A DNA stretch of 64,000 nucleotides from Verpa conica (Eukaryota; Ascomycota; Pezizomycetes; Pezizales; Morchellaceae). The stretch's first letter is position 1. Each line of letters starts with the position of its first letter. The DNA lies in assembly GCA_033030425.1 (NCBI GenBank), contig JAUFSD010000011.1, positions 682,001 through 746,000 on the forward strand, read 5' to 3'. The notes below the pieces were generated by a model that was given only the letters and a program-made list of their open reading frames with translations, made no database searches and was not told where the DNA came from. The position numbers were made by a program, and so were the translations under genes. Positions 15,001-25,589 of the stretch are shown piece by piece.

Positions 15001-16055
15001 TAGAAATGCTACCCAACAAGGGCGCCAATATACAAGCTTCGGGTCAACTCGGTTTCACACCAATCCATAGGGCAGTAGAAAACGGACATGAAGCAGTAGT
15101 ACACCTATTGATCGAGAAGGGAGCCGATTTCTCAACCGTAACTAAAGATAGATAGACTCCACTACATAACGCAGCGGCTGTAGGGCATATATCTCTAGTA
15201 AAGCTTCTACTCGAAAAAGGTGCCGATATATCAGCTCAGAACGAACTTGGGATAACGGCACTATCCTATGCAGTATTTGGAGGACACGAGGCAGTGGTCA
15301 AATTACTACTCGAACACGGATCCGATATTTCTTCCCAGAACCCAGATAATGAGGCCACAGCCTTGTACTATGCAGAGTTTAAGGGATGCACTAAGGTGGT
15401 GGAACTACTACTTACGAAAGGAGTCGATATTTCTACTCAAAATAAGAAAGGGTCATCGGCTTTGATTTACGCAGTATCAAATGGTAGTGAGCAGGCAGCC
15501 CGATTGCTTCTTGATAATGGTGCCCATACCCTGGGTATAGACGAGTTTGGGGATACGGCATTTAGTATTACAGCATCCCACGGATACGAAAGACTGGTAG
15601 AAATTCTACTCGAATACGGTGCCGATGTCTCTTTTCGGAATACCGTAAACGGATTCACGGTTTTTCACACTGCAGCAACTTTAGGAAAGCACGCGATTGT
15701 CAAGCTATTGCTTGAGAAGTTCAGAGTAGAGGTCTCGATACAAACTCTCAAGGGAAGCACAGCTCTTCACTGCGCTGCACGGAGTGGTGACCTAAAGACA
15801 GTCCAGCTCCTACTTGAAAAAGGCGTCAATATACTCGTTAAAGACAGTCTTGGACGAACCGCGTTGTATGAAGCAGCAGAAATGGGCTACGTTGCGGTGG
15901 CTCAACTCCTAATCGAGAAGAGAGTTCACATTTCAGCCCAGGAAAGCAAGACTGGAAGAACAGCCAGCCAAGAGGTAGTGTCATTTAAGCACGAAGAAGT
16001 AGCACTTTTAATAGATTCGGCAGAGAAATTAAAGGAAGGTGACATACATAAATAA
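12027..16055 (+). pseudogene. Decayed NLR: SesA/HeLo-like N-terminus, NACHT, about 14 ankyrin repeats
   Basis: Fungal NLR proteins of this layout act in non-self recognition and regulated cell death. The N-terminal part starts MAEILGLTSGIIGIIELT, as in SesA or HeLo-like domains. Exons can be traced at 12027-12439, 12501-12610, 12669-12851, 12926-12950 and from 13015, giving EWLSPKDFEKQNSERH, EWLLKTVGFRE and the P-loop region. The P-loop reads AGAGESFL, with Glu where the Walker A Lys should be. A Walker B-like segment FLIFDALDECD follows at about 13,280. After that come a winged-helix-like region and ankyrin repeats (units such as TPLHVAASEG and VVHLLIEKGAD) to the TAA at 16053. It is broken: in-frame stops at 13096, 13504, 14040 and 15153, a small duplication and frameshift near 13,060, and frameshifts near 14,140 and 14,610. 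A low-complexity Gly/Glu/Arg-rich insertion lies at about 14,330-14,400. It cannot encode a full protein as it stands. Confidence 0.85.
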
Positions 16056-16985
16056 TTACAACGTCCAGGCATCAATACTCGTTGGTAGGACCCCCATACC
16101 TTGCTTCGTCCTTAACTAATACCATTGCTTACAAGAGATAGTATAGTGTAGTTATGGAAGGAGACTCTTGTAGGGTTTTTTTGGGGCTCAGATCATGCTG
16201 CGTAGCCAAAAGAGCAATACATAAATATAAATCTAAATATTTAATCTGGCAGGCTATAGCTTGTGGACCTCTTGTGACGCCCAAACTCCTGTTTCCGCTC
16301 TACCTTTCTGTTTATATAATTCTCTTTTTATTTATTTAGCTAGTTCCTTCTTTCTTAGTGTATTCTTGTCACTAGATCTAGTTGGTTACGTTGGCACCTA
16401 GGAGTATGTTTAGTGGGTAAAGCTTTATTTAACAGGCTAATTAAACGCTTTTACTAATTGTCATGGTATATCACTCGATTATTACTAGCGCGAAGACCTT
16501 ATAATGAATGAATTAATCATAAGTACATGGAGCCACGAAGACCTTGTAATCCTTTACATCATGGCTTTCCTTTCTTTCTTTCTTTCTCTTTGATGAAAAC
16601 ACGCTGAATATAGCTATAAAAGGCTCGCAAAAAAAAAACCTTCAGTGAAGAAGAAACCTGACACTAACGGAGAATATTCACTATAGCAATAATAGTACTT
16701 CATACAATATTAATTAACGTACATAGCTATACATATAATACTAACCTATCGGAGGTGGCTCGCTTCCATATATCACCTACCTTTAGTAATAAATAACAAT
16801 GCAATGGATGTTACACTCAAAGATTATGCAACCAAGTACTATTAGACCTCACGGTCCCCTATAACTTGAAACTAAATGAGATTATTCACATTATAAGTCT
16901 CTTTATTTCTCTAAACCCGCATATATATATATGTTCCCCTTGCGCCAACCCCCCCTCCCCCCCAGTCATGCGCCAAACCTGCAAA
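16056..16985. other. AT-rich region between NLR pseudogene and iPGM 3' end
   Basis: No gene is seen. A fragment of the dispersed GAATGAAT / AAGTACATGGAG repeat lies at about 16,500-16,535, and a pyrimidine TTTC microsatellite at about 16,566-16,590. The end of the region holds an AT dinucleotide tract and a C-rich tract just before the iPGM stop codon. Confidence 0.45.
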
Positions 16986-18910
16986 TCAGTTAGCTTGGTC
17001 TTTAATCAGCAAGTTCCTTCCCGTCATGTCCTCAGCCTGATCAAGCCCCATGCACGCCAACACAGTTGGCGCTACATCACCAAGAACACCACCTTCCTTC
17101 TTCAAGCTCCACCCCTTCGGTGCATTTGCCATGATGAATGGAACTTTATTTGTTGTATGGGAAGTCTTTGGGGTTCCCTCCTCCGTCAACATCTCCTCTG
17201 CATTACCATGATCGGCGGTGATGAAGAGGACATAGCCGTGTTTTTTGCAGGCCTCGTAGACGGTGCCAATAGCGGCGTCTGTAGCGGTGACAGCTTTAAC
17301 AGCAGCATCATAGACACCAGTGTGGCCAACCATGTCCTGGTTTTGTTAGTTATTAGATTTTTTATATATAAGGGCTTCCTAAGGTTGGTAAATTTGAGGG
17401 GTTCAGGGAGCTTACAGGAGGGGCAAAGTTGTTCATAAGAAACTCGAATCCATTCTCGGCAATACGAGAGTTAAGTTTATCGGCCACAGCTTGTGCAGAC
17501 ATCTTCGGTTCGAGATCATAAGTAGCCACACGAGGGGATGGGATCATATCGCGAATTTCATTCTCGAATTGCTTCTCAACACCACCATTGAAGAAGAAAG
17601 TAACATGTGCGTATTTCTCAGTCTCAGCAACATGACACTGCTTCACGCCCTTCTTTGAGAGCCATTCGGCAAGAACATCGTTCATACGTTGGGGGGGGAA
17701 AGCGACGAGGAATGGAAAGTCTGTTTTATACTGGGTCATAGTGGTTATATAGATATCCTTGGGGTATGGAAAGTTGGGAAGAGGTGAGTTGTCTACACCG
17801 AGGAGTTGGGTGATTTCACGGACACGGTCTGAACGGTAGTTGAAGAAGAAGAGGGTGTCGTCATCTATAAGTGGTGTTTAGTAATGTAGTTACTCGGGGT
17901 GAGTGGTAGAATGGTTAAGAACGGCATACTCTTAACTCTGGCGGCATCTCCATTGACAATAATTGGCTTGAGGAACTCGTCATTTTCATCTTTCCCATAT
18001 CTTTCTTTGATGGTGGCTACAGGATCTTCGGAGGCTTGCCCCTCACCGCAGACAATACCCTTGAGCGCAATCTCGACACGCTCCCATCTAGAAAAAGAAA
18101 AACTATTAGCGACACTTTAGTTCGTACTGCAAGAAAAGGGCTATACCTCTTATCTCTATCCATAGCATAGTACCTCCCAACCACAGTTGCAATCTTCGCG
18201 GTTTTCTCCATGCCAAGCTCCTTGATCTTGTCAAGAAGTTCTTGCATATATCCAACCGCGCTCTTGGGATCCGTATCACGTCCGTCACCGAAAAAGTGAA
18301 CATAGACTTCTGGTATCTCCATCTTCTTTGCTGTTTCAAGAAGGGCATATAGATGGTTTTGGTGCGAGTGAACTCCTCCATCAGAAATCAATCCGAGGAG
18401 ATGAAGACGGCCGTTACCGTTTTTGGCATGGGAGAAGGATTCCTTGATGTTGTCGACTTTGGGGAATTCTCCCTTCTTCATGATTTGGTCAATACGAACA
18501 ACCTATTTTTATGTATATTAGAGATCTAGTTCTCGTGACATGAGTTTGCTTTTAGGATATTTATGAGAACATACATCTTGCCAGACCACACGTCCAGCAC
18601 CGATATTCAAGTGTCCAACCTCACTGTTACCCATCAATCCCTCGGGTAATCCAACGGCAAGGGATGAGGCCTCAAGCTCGGTATAGCCTTCGGGATTCGC
18701 CTTGAAAGAGTTCATATTGGGGGTATCAGCGGCCGCAATGGCATCACCTTTCCCACCTTCTCCGATACCCCAACCATCAATGACGACTAGGAGAATTCAT
18801 AGCTCTTTAGCACTTATTTCCCAAGAAATATACATACGAAGAGGGGGGGGGGGGGACTTGACAAGAGAAGGAAACTCACTCAAAACAGCCTTCTGGTCAA
18901 TCTGAACCAT
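16986..18910 (-). CDS. 2,3-bisphosphoglycerate-independent phosphoglycerate mutase (518 aa)
   Basis: This enzyme interconverts 3- and 2-phosphoglycerate in glycolysis, the step just before enolase, through a phosphoserine intermediate and two metal ions (alkaline-phosphatase superfamily). Exons on the minus strand are 18910-18880, 18786-18575, 18502-18147, 18087-17930, 17864-17416 and 17336-16986, in phase, 518 aa, the usual size. Motifs: VIDGWG near residue 14 (metal Asp), MGNSEVGH with the catalytic Ser near residue 65, [16 protein letters not shown], the central [12 protein letters not shown], then [10 protein letters not shown] and HTTNKVPF, which complete the metal site. The first intron carries a long G homopolymer (14 G on the + strand, 18842-18855). 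The gene is divergent from the Med9-like gene, separated by 452 bp. Confidence 0.95.
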
Positions 18911-19362
18911 TTTTCTGTACTTTATTCTGTTCGCAAGCAAATGGAACAATTTAAATTTAAAGTAGGGTATCAATCTCTATCGCAAGTATGCAGAGGGAAG
19001 TAGAATAAAAGGACGAGAAAATTCTACACTAATTATAAGAACTCTATTCCGTAAATCAAAGACAGATGGTGGGAAAGGGTAAAGAAGGAGGAGAAAGAGA
19101 AAGATAAGTAGAGGAGGGGCAATCAGACGTGGGATGTTTAGCGCGGGGTGTTTATCGGCCGTTTCCAAACCCTGACAATTCTCCTACGTAACCCGGTCCC
19201 TGGACCGACGGCGCCCCGACCCGCAGTGGCAAAGTCACTACGCCACACACCCTGTGTTTACTGATCTTCAAATTCACGTCCCCTAGAGTAAAAGAACTCC
19301 AACGAAAACACCCGTATCACTCAACCTCGGTCCTAATCTTCCCTCAACTACACACCCCCACA
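18911..19362. promoter_or_regulatory. Shared divergent promoter region, iPGM / Med9-like
   Basis: This 452-bp gap separates two start codons that point away from each other. It includes a GC-rich block at about 19,190-19,250 and purine-rich DNA nearer iPGM. It must hold both promoters; no specific operator can be named from the sequence. Confidence 0.5.
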
Positions 19363-19734
19363 ATGTCCAGCGATGCCTCCGCTCCCGTAACTTCAGAGTC
19401 ACCCACTGCGCCAACATCCCTCCCGGCAAATGCCTTCGACTTCCTTCCCGATCTCCACGCACTACTACAACGCGTATTCAATGATGAGCTTGACCCAAAA
19501 GATGTGGCCCATGAGTCTAGTCGAATTCGGTTGAAGATGGAGAGAGCGCGGGTGATGGTAGCTGAGTTGCCAGATGTAGATAGGAGCTTGGACGAGCAGA
19601 GAAAAGAGATTAGGGAGCTGGAGCGAAAGATTGAGAGGCAGAGAAGTATCATGAGGGCTGTTTCAGAAATGGAGGTTGTGATGGAAGTTGTACAAAGGAA
19701 AGGGGGGGTAGAGAAGATGGAGATTGGTTCCTGA
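19363..19734 (+). CDS. Mediator subunit Med9-like protein (123 aa)
   Basis: A single exon of 123 codons. The product has a short Ser/Pro/Ala/Thr-rich start and then FDFLPDLHALLQRVFNDELDPKDVAHESSRIRLKMERARVM (in pieces: FDFLPDLHALLQRV, LDPKDVAHESSRIR), followed by a Glu/Arg-rich coiled coil (DRSLDEQRKEIRELERKIER). This two-helix pattern fits fungal Med9 (CSE2), part of the Mediator middle module that links activators to RNA polymerase II. The identification rests on recognising the pattern, and another small coiled-coil protein is possible. The ATG is in good context (ACAATGTCC). Confidence 0.68.
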   Translation: MSSDASAPVTSESPTAPTSLPANAFDFLPDLHALLQRVFNDELDPKDVAHESSRIRLKMERARVMVAELPDVDRSLDEQRKEIRELERKIERQRSIMRAVSEMEVVMEVVQRKGGVEKMEIGS

Positions 19735-19962
19735 GATAGACCTTAGAAGCTAGTGTAGGGGAGGATGCTGTAAAAGGTGCGGTTTAACTTCACTTGCTTC
19801 GGTGTGTGGGACCTACGAATATCTCATAGACTTTTACGGTCAGCGTCCGATTTATTGCTTGTTCTATTTATTATCTCTCTATGAGAGTGCCTCGCCCAGG
19901 TACATAAGATACTATCTAATTACATGAGTTATCACTCAACACTACCAAACTCCGATAGCTGG

Positions 19963-20802
19963 CTACCGTCTCCTACACCCTCTCCCACCCCATCTCTGCT
20001 TTGATATATAAGTCCTCCACTTCTGGATATCATCCCTCCCTAGTAACTTCTCGACCGTATAAAACTCTTTCGCCAACGTCTCATTTGGTGCACTCCTATG
20101 CACCGTCGAATGACAGGCCCTGCCCACCGTAAGCCACGACCCGCAACCGAAACATAACTTCACTTACCTACAAAGCCATGCAACACTATTAAGCATATGC
20201 TCCGGGTGCCACTTCCTTCTCAAAACCTTCGCATGTGTCGATTTCTATCACTCATAAGCACCCCGTTCATATCCTCTCTCAACCACAAGCATACTCACCG
20301 GTATCAAATGGTGATAGGTCAACGGCACAACCCTCTCGCAGATCTCACACTCCTCGGTACGGGTCTCCACCCACACTGGCGGGGGCGCACACACAGCATC
20401 CACATAGTCCTCCATGACGGCCATCACCAGCTTATTTACATCGTCGTCATCCCCCACCAGTCCGTATCCTATCAGGGACTCGGAAAAAGAAAGGGGTACA
20501 CTCTTAAGTGAGAACCTGTCGAGATCCTTTATCGAGGCATCTTCTAAGAAGGCATTATAGTCTGCTTCCTGGAGTCCTGGAGGGAGTAGTGGCCACAGCT
20601 CCGCGGCGAGGTAGTCGATAAAATCGGATAATTCTGAGGCGTCTGTGTCTGCTGTTTCGGCGACAGCGGTTTTGCTCTTGGTAGCCTTTTTAGACAGAGC
20701 AGCTTTACGAATTATTGGTATAGTGAGACATTCTCGGAGGGCGCTGAAGTTGGGGGTATTGGTGATGTGATCCATTGCTAAAGATGAAGGAATTGGTATC
20801 AT
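19963..20802 (-). CDS. HNH-type zinc/nuclease-fold protein (245 aa)
   Basis: Three exons on the minus strand, 20802-20299, 20244-20168 and 20119-19963, join in phase to 245 aa. The C-terminal half holds a CxxC followed by HH (ECEICERVVPLTYHHLIP), then the conserved stretch KVLRRKWHPEHMLNSVAWL and a CRACHSTVH motif, so two Cys pairs and several His form an HNH/treble-clef-like zinc site. The N-terminal half is variable and Ala/Ser-rich. Proteins of this type are widespread in Pezizomycotina; their substrate is unknown to me, and nuclease activity is an inference from the fold. An alternative start at 20775 (MDHITN) is equally plausible. Divergent from the HAD gene. Confidence 0.75.
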
Positions 20803-21131
20803 GTGCGTTTACAGTGTGCTTTTGAAGCTTGCGCCTGTTTCTATATAGGACTGTTAAAACAAATCCATCGCCTATGAGCTTTATGGGGAGCAGAATAGTA
20901 CTGCGGCTGAGAGGTGAATCAAGTGAACCTTGGCATTGCTCATTACCCCACGTTTTCCGTTGTGCATCGTTACATTCGGACATGTCTGCAGATGCAATGT
21001 CATCATTATTACCAAGGGTGAGAGGAGGACTAGGACTAGACGGGTAGAAGATGATGCCTCCTCTGTTCTATCTAGAGATTGATTATTGCTATCTATTTAA
21101 ACTCTTGATATGCTTACCGCACTAATTCACC
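20803..21131. promoter_or_regulatory. Divergent promoter region, HNH protein / HAD dehalogenase
   Basis: A 329-bp gap between two outward-facing start codons. Only short chance frames occur. It should carry both promoters, but no specific motif stands out. Confidence 0.45.
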
Positions 21132-21939
21132 ATGGGCAAAGTTAAAGTCCTCGCATTCGACCTCTATGGAACGATTCTAGACACATCTTCTATTGGGGAA
21201 AATCTCAAAGAACACTTTCCTGTCTCTACAGAAGTTGAAGTATCACACATTGTCCAAGAATGGCGTAAACACCAGCTCGAGTACACCTGGAGACTCAACT
21301 CCATGGGTATATATCCCTCCCATACTCCAGACTAGTAGTTAATTTCTTTCTCCTGTGACAAAAGGTGTCTATCAGCCCTTCGATACCGTAACACGCCTCT
21401 CGCTTATCCACGCGCTTAAAGAGTGCAGTAGCTCCTTATCTACACTTCAAATCGAAAGGACTATATCTTCATACAAAATACTTTCTCCATTCCCTGATGC
21501 AGTAAATCTAGTTTACAAACTACCGGAGGGTGTCCATACTCTCGTCTTTTCTAATGGCTCCCCGAACATGTTAAGGGACACTTTCTTGGGTTCAGAGGCT
21601 CTAAGCGGTATAAAATACCTATCCGTCGACCCAATACGACGCTATAAGCCAGATCCAAAGACGTATGAGTACTTAGTGCAGAGCCAGGTTGTTGAACATG
21701 GGCCAATAGATAAGAGCGAAATATATCTTGTGAGCGGAAATGCATTCGACATTGTAGGTGCATCTATGGCAGGGTTGGGGACGATATGGGTTGACCGTGG
21801 TGGGAAGGGGTGGTGCGATGGGTTGGGGAAGCCAACGTATACGATTGGGAGCTTGGAGGAGGTGGGAGGGGTTATAAACGGGTGCAAAGGCATATCGAGG
21901 GGCTTAGAGGAGGAGGACCCTTGCTGTGGTAGAGGTTAG
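21132..21939 (+). CDS. Haloacid dehalogenase type II-like hydrolase (249 aa)
   Basis: Two exons, 21132-21306 and 21365-21939, join in phase to 249 aa. HAD landmarks are present: motif I FDLYGTILD with the nucleophile Asp, motif II LVFSNGSP, the motif III region RRYKPDPKTYEYL with the conserved Lys, and motif IV-like SGNAFDIVGASMAGLGTIWVDR. The layout and length fit L-2-haloacid dehalogenase type II enzymes, which hydrolyse 2-haloalkanoic acids, although many fungal members have unknown natural substrates. The last 30 residues are Gly/Glu-rich and poorly conserved in appearance. Confidence 0.88.
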
Positions 21940-24075
21940 TACTTTGTGGGAGGGATAAGCGTTGGTTAAGTGCACGCAGACTTTGGAGTACTGTTATAGC
22001 CACAGTAACAAGTTGTTAAGAACTCAAAGATCTAACTCATTTAAGCGGTCTTAAAATCACTCATATTCCTTTTGGTGACTCTAGATCGTCGTGTTCAGAC
22101 TCATAGATAGCCTGCCGCACATTATTGGGTCTAGAGTAACAAATTCCGTACTATCATAAGCAATAATTACCAAGTTTTACCGACAAATTATAGTCTAAAT
22201 CTTGGGAACCATTTGATCGAAAAAGTAACCTCGGTAGATAGAAACCCCTAGATTGACTAATTAACTGAGACGAGGCATAGATTTAGTTAAGTGAGAAGTT
22301 CTGAATCACCCTATTTATATTGCGACCTTTTCTAATATAAAATCTAAAGCTTTCTAATCGCGATTATATAACCCCAAAACACAAAGCTAGAAAGCTTATG
22401 AAGAAGCCTCTCTGAGGACCGATGCCTTCGATTATTCTATCTAGTGAGAGTGCCAATACCAGTGACCGTAACGCGCATGGGTGTGTTATAGGACTCAAGC
22501 AGAATTCTATATCAGCCATCAACTCAGGTTTATTGACGACCTTGAGGGGTGTGACGTTTGAACTTCAACCTAGTAACGAGCAGCCACCCTTAAAACTGTA
22601 CATTTGGTTGCGCAAACCTACATGTAACTTGTGCAGCACAGTACCTAGGGCAAGGTGAGGATTTCGCGGATAACACGACACCTAGGGATATGATACCTTC
22701 TTGATAGATAACATAGGCTTTCCCCCCGTAACCTTTGAGAAAACTAGGATCTGCAACTCCCATTCGCCTATAGACTAGCTTGAGTGATGGAGCGAAAATA
22801 CATGTAAATTCTCCTTCCTAGATCATGCACACGACGTTTAATCTTGGCACAAGCCCAGCTCGAATATCGGGTGCTATGGGCGGTTTCGGAGAAACAAGCT
22901 CTCACTCAGTTTCAGATTGTACAATATCAACTAGCTCATAAAGTTATTCTACTCGCCAGCCCTCTGTAGACCACACGCTCAGCGCGACACGGTACAGTTG
23001 AAAACCCGGATCTATATCATAAAGCCCGACGCGAGGACAGCCCCTCGCGTGGTAGTTTTAACCTTTAAGCAACCAGGGAGATCAAACACCCGACGATTAG
23101 GCCGACAGGGGGCGCCTTATTTACATCCAGTAGCGAGACCCCTCCATCAAGCCAGTAAAAATAGGTACCAACATAAAAACAAAAACCAACCATCCATAAT
23201 TATCTACCCCCCATAAAACGTTACTGAGATTTGGGATCCCTGGATAGCGCTTGCTGTTAATTTTGTGCTTTTTGTAATTTACACTCCATACACAAGGAAA
23301 CTCGTGTTTCGGCCTTCAACGGCTAGGTCGCTTCTGCGTCTCAAAAGCAAATAGCAAGTCATCCTGCCAAGGAGGTGGCGGGGTGAGACAGGTGACGTCC
23401 AGATTCGCTTTGGCCGAATGACTCTCGCGCACCAATAGCCACCACCAGGAAACCTCGCGACATCTTGCTAGAGATCAGGCGCGTGACATGACGGGTATCA
23501 TCGTGGGTGTGTAGTCGAGGCAAGTTAGTCGTACCAAGAACCTCACGAGGAGAACAAGAAAAACGGTCTTGCCTTTATTCTGGCTGTAGTGCATAAGAAC
23601 GGGCACCGCCCCCCAGAACGAAAGGAACACACAAACCCTAGCAGGCAAAAAAACCCTTTTGTTTTATTTCCCTTTCCCTTTCTCTTTCCACCGCATGCGG
23701 CGTGTGGTTGTGCGTATTGAACCCTGCAGACAGATCTCGGACCCTAGAAGAGCCGGGGGAGAGTTGACAGATACTTTTGGTGCAAGCAAGGGGACAGCTC
23801 AGCGTTAAAACTCTCTCTTCGCCGTACCGCCTCCACATACGCAACTTGCCTTGCTTGTTGTGTCTTGAGTTTGGGTTACATATCCGAGCCATTCTACGGA
23901 TCACATCTGCACGCTTTTTTTTTTTTTGCCCGGAGGCTTAGGTTTTCTGAAATATAAACCACGGGGGTCTTCCCTCCATCTGAGATCTCATCTACATCCT
24001 ACGTCTACAAACAAAATAAACTCGCTTCCAATTCTTGTGACACCTTGCTTAAATCCTTAATACATAACCACAAAC
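21940..24075. other. 2.1-kb region without a recognisable gene
   Basis: I see nothing coding. The first half is AT-rich; the second half (about 22,990-23,600) is GC-richer and may be a decayed gene or repeat, but no frame shows a family pattern. A pyrimidine-rich segment at about 23,660-23,690 and a T11 run near 23,920 precede the small membrane or secreted protein gene and probably belong to its promoter and leader. Confidence 0.35.
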
Positions 24076-24441
24076 ATGTTTACTCCTCCAACAATAACTC
24101 TTCGTACATCATTTGCATTTATGCTTCTCCTCCTCGCAATCGCGAGTGTTATCGCTGGCCACCCATTTCAAGCTCTCGCTGACAATTCTGGGAGTGGTCC
24201 TTCAAGAAGAAATGAAGAAGGGATGAGTAAGTTGTCTACTCCCCAGATTCTAATCCCCCCTTCTACTTCACCGGGCTGGGTCGCCTTTCTGACAAGCCTC
24301 TCTTGAGCAGCTTCCTCGGCGCCTTCACTACGATTGTCCCAGATGTACATGCACGAGCCTCGAGAACACCGAATGACACCGGGATTTGTTGCGGTTATTG
24401 TTGGTGGAATGAGTGTGATTATTGCTGGCTTGATGGTTTAA
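24076..24441 (+). CDS. Small protein with N-terminal signal/anchor and C-terminal hydrophobic tail (93 aa)
   Basis: Two exons, 24076-24226 and 24311-24441, join in phase (GTAAGT donor, GCAG acceptor) to 93 aa. The N terminus has a hydrophobic core, SFAFMLLLLAIASVIAG, typical of a signal peptide or signal anchor. A polar, Ser/Arg-rich middle follows, and the C terminus ends in GFVAVIVGGMSVIIAGLMV, a second membrane-length segment running to the stop. It could be a small two-span membrane protein, or a secreted precursor whose hydrophobic tail is a GPI-type signal. I do not recognise the family. The open frame in both exons, good splice sites and well-formed hydrophobic segments support a real gene. 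Confidence 0.6.
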
Positions 24442-25589
24442 TCCATAACACCGGAATACCGAAGCGACCTATACGAGTACATACTAAATGCCCACTCTTC
24501 GACACATTTTCCTCACAGCTACTTACATTACGAATTATAAGCAACGAACATAACGAAATGACTGGGCTCTATTTCATTTTCTCTCGGGGGGGGGTTCCTT
24601 TTTTTTCAGGGCAGCTGCATTTTACTTTCTAAATTGGGTATTAGGGAGTTTACTTATCATCTAGGGCAGTGGGCACAGGGTTGGGTGGCTACAATCGCTA
24701 TTTTCTTTTCTATATAAGTGGTATAGGGGTTGGTTCTTTCGTTTTAGTTTTTTAGCTTGGCGCAATTGGGGAAGGGTGGGCGAGGGTCGAAATTTTTTAC
24801 AATTCACCTTAGAAGGGAGGCCGAAGAGTTGGGGGCGGGTGTTTTTATTTTTTTGTCTATAGTGGCCTGGCTCCTTATGTACGATAGGGTGGCTGAATAT
24901 CCCTTCGCTTTTTCGTTTACATATTTCAACTTCTACTGTATTTACTTGGAGCCGAATTGAGATTCATTTTGAGACGAATTGCCCGCAGCCTGCTAACACA
25001 ACCAAAGTTCGTGCACTAAACTCGGCGGCCGTGGTCATAAACCACGAACCTGCACAGACACAATTAACATGAAAGCTCCACAATGACGTTGCTTAGTGCT
25101 CTCTACTATAAAGGTGCACATCTCGGCATCAGGGCGCAGGAACTGATCCGTGGCTTCGGAGCCGTGAGTGTCCGATAACTCTACTCGTAAACACGAGGCT
25201 GAGTGAATCAGCAGGCGAAGACTCACAGTTGCTGAATTTGGGAAGGAGTCCGTGGGTGAGATAAATGAGGCCTGAATTCAAATGCGGACCACATCGCAAA
25301 ACGCAGGAATCGTTACACAACATCACGAGATGAACCTTTGTCATGCTAATACAAAGACATCACGAACCCTCCAACTCATATGATTATCGGTACCTAAGGA
25401 TATGCACTCGAGCCGGGAACTGCATCACCTCGGGGATCGACATGCAGATACATACTACCTATGCCAGCCTGTCACGGCGATGGAGCTAGTCCATGAAAGT
25501 TTGTGATAGTTATTATATGACTAGCTGAGCGACTCTTTCTTATCTAAGTTTCTCCATGCTTTAGTTTTCCACGTGAATCAGTTGACACC
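24442..25589. other. Intergenic region upstream of the M20 peptidase
   Basis: The first 500 bases are T-rich with G runs, probably the 3'-UTR of the small protein gene. The remainder has mixed composition and no convincing reading frame or repeat. The last 60 bases should be the peptidase leader. Confidence 0.35.

Noticed and set aside
18842..18855. G14 run as a possible frameshift in iPGM
   Set aside because: It lies inside the first intron, between well-placed GTGAGT and CTAG sites, so the coding frame is unaffected.
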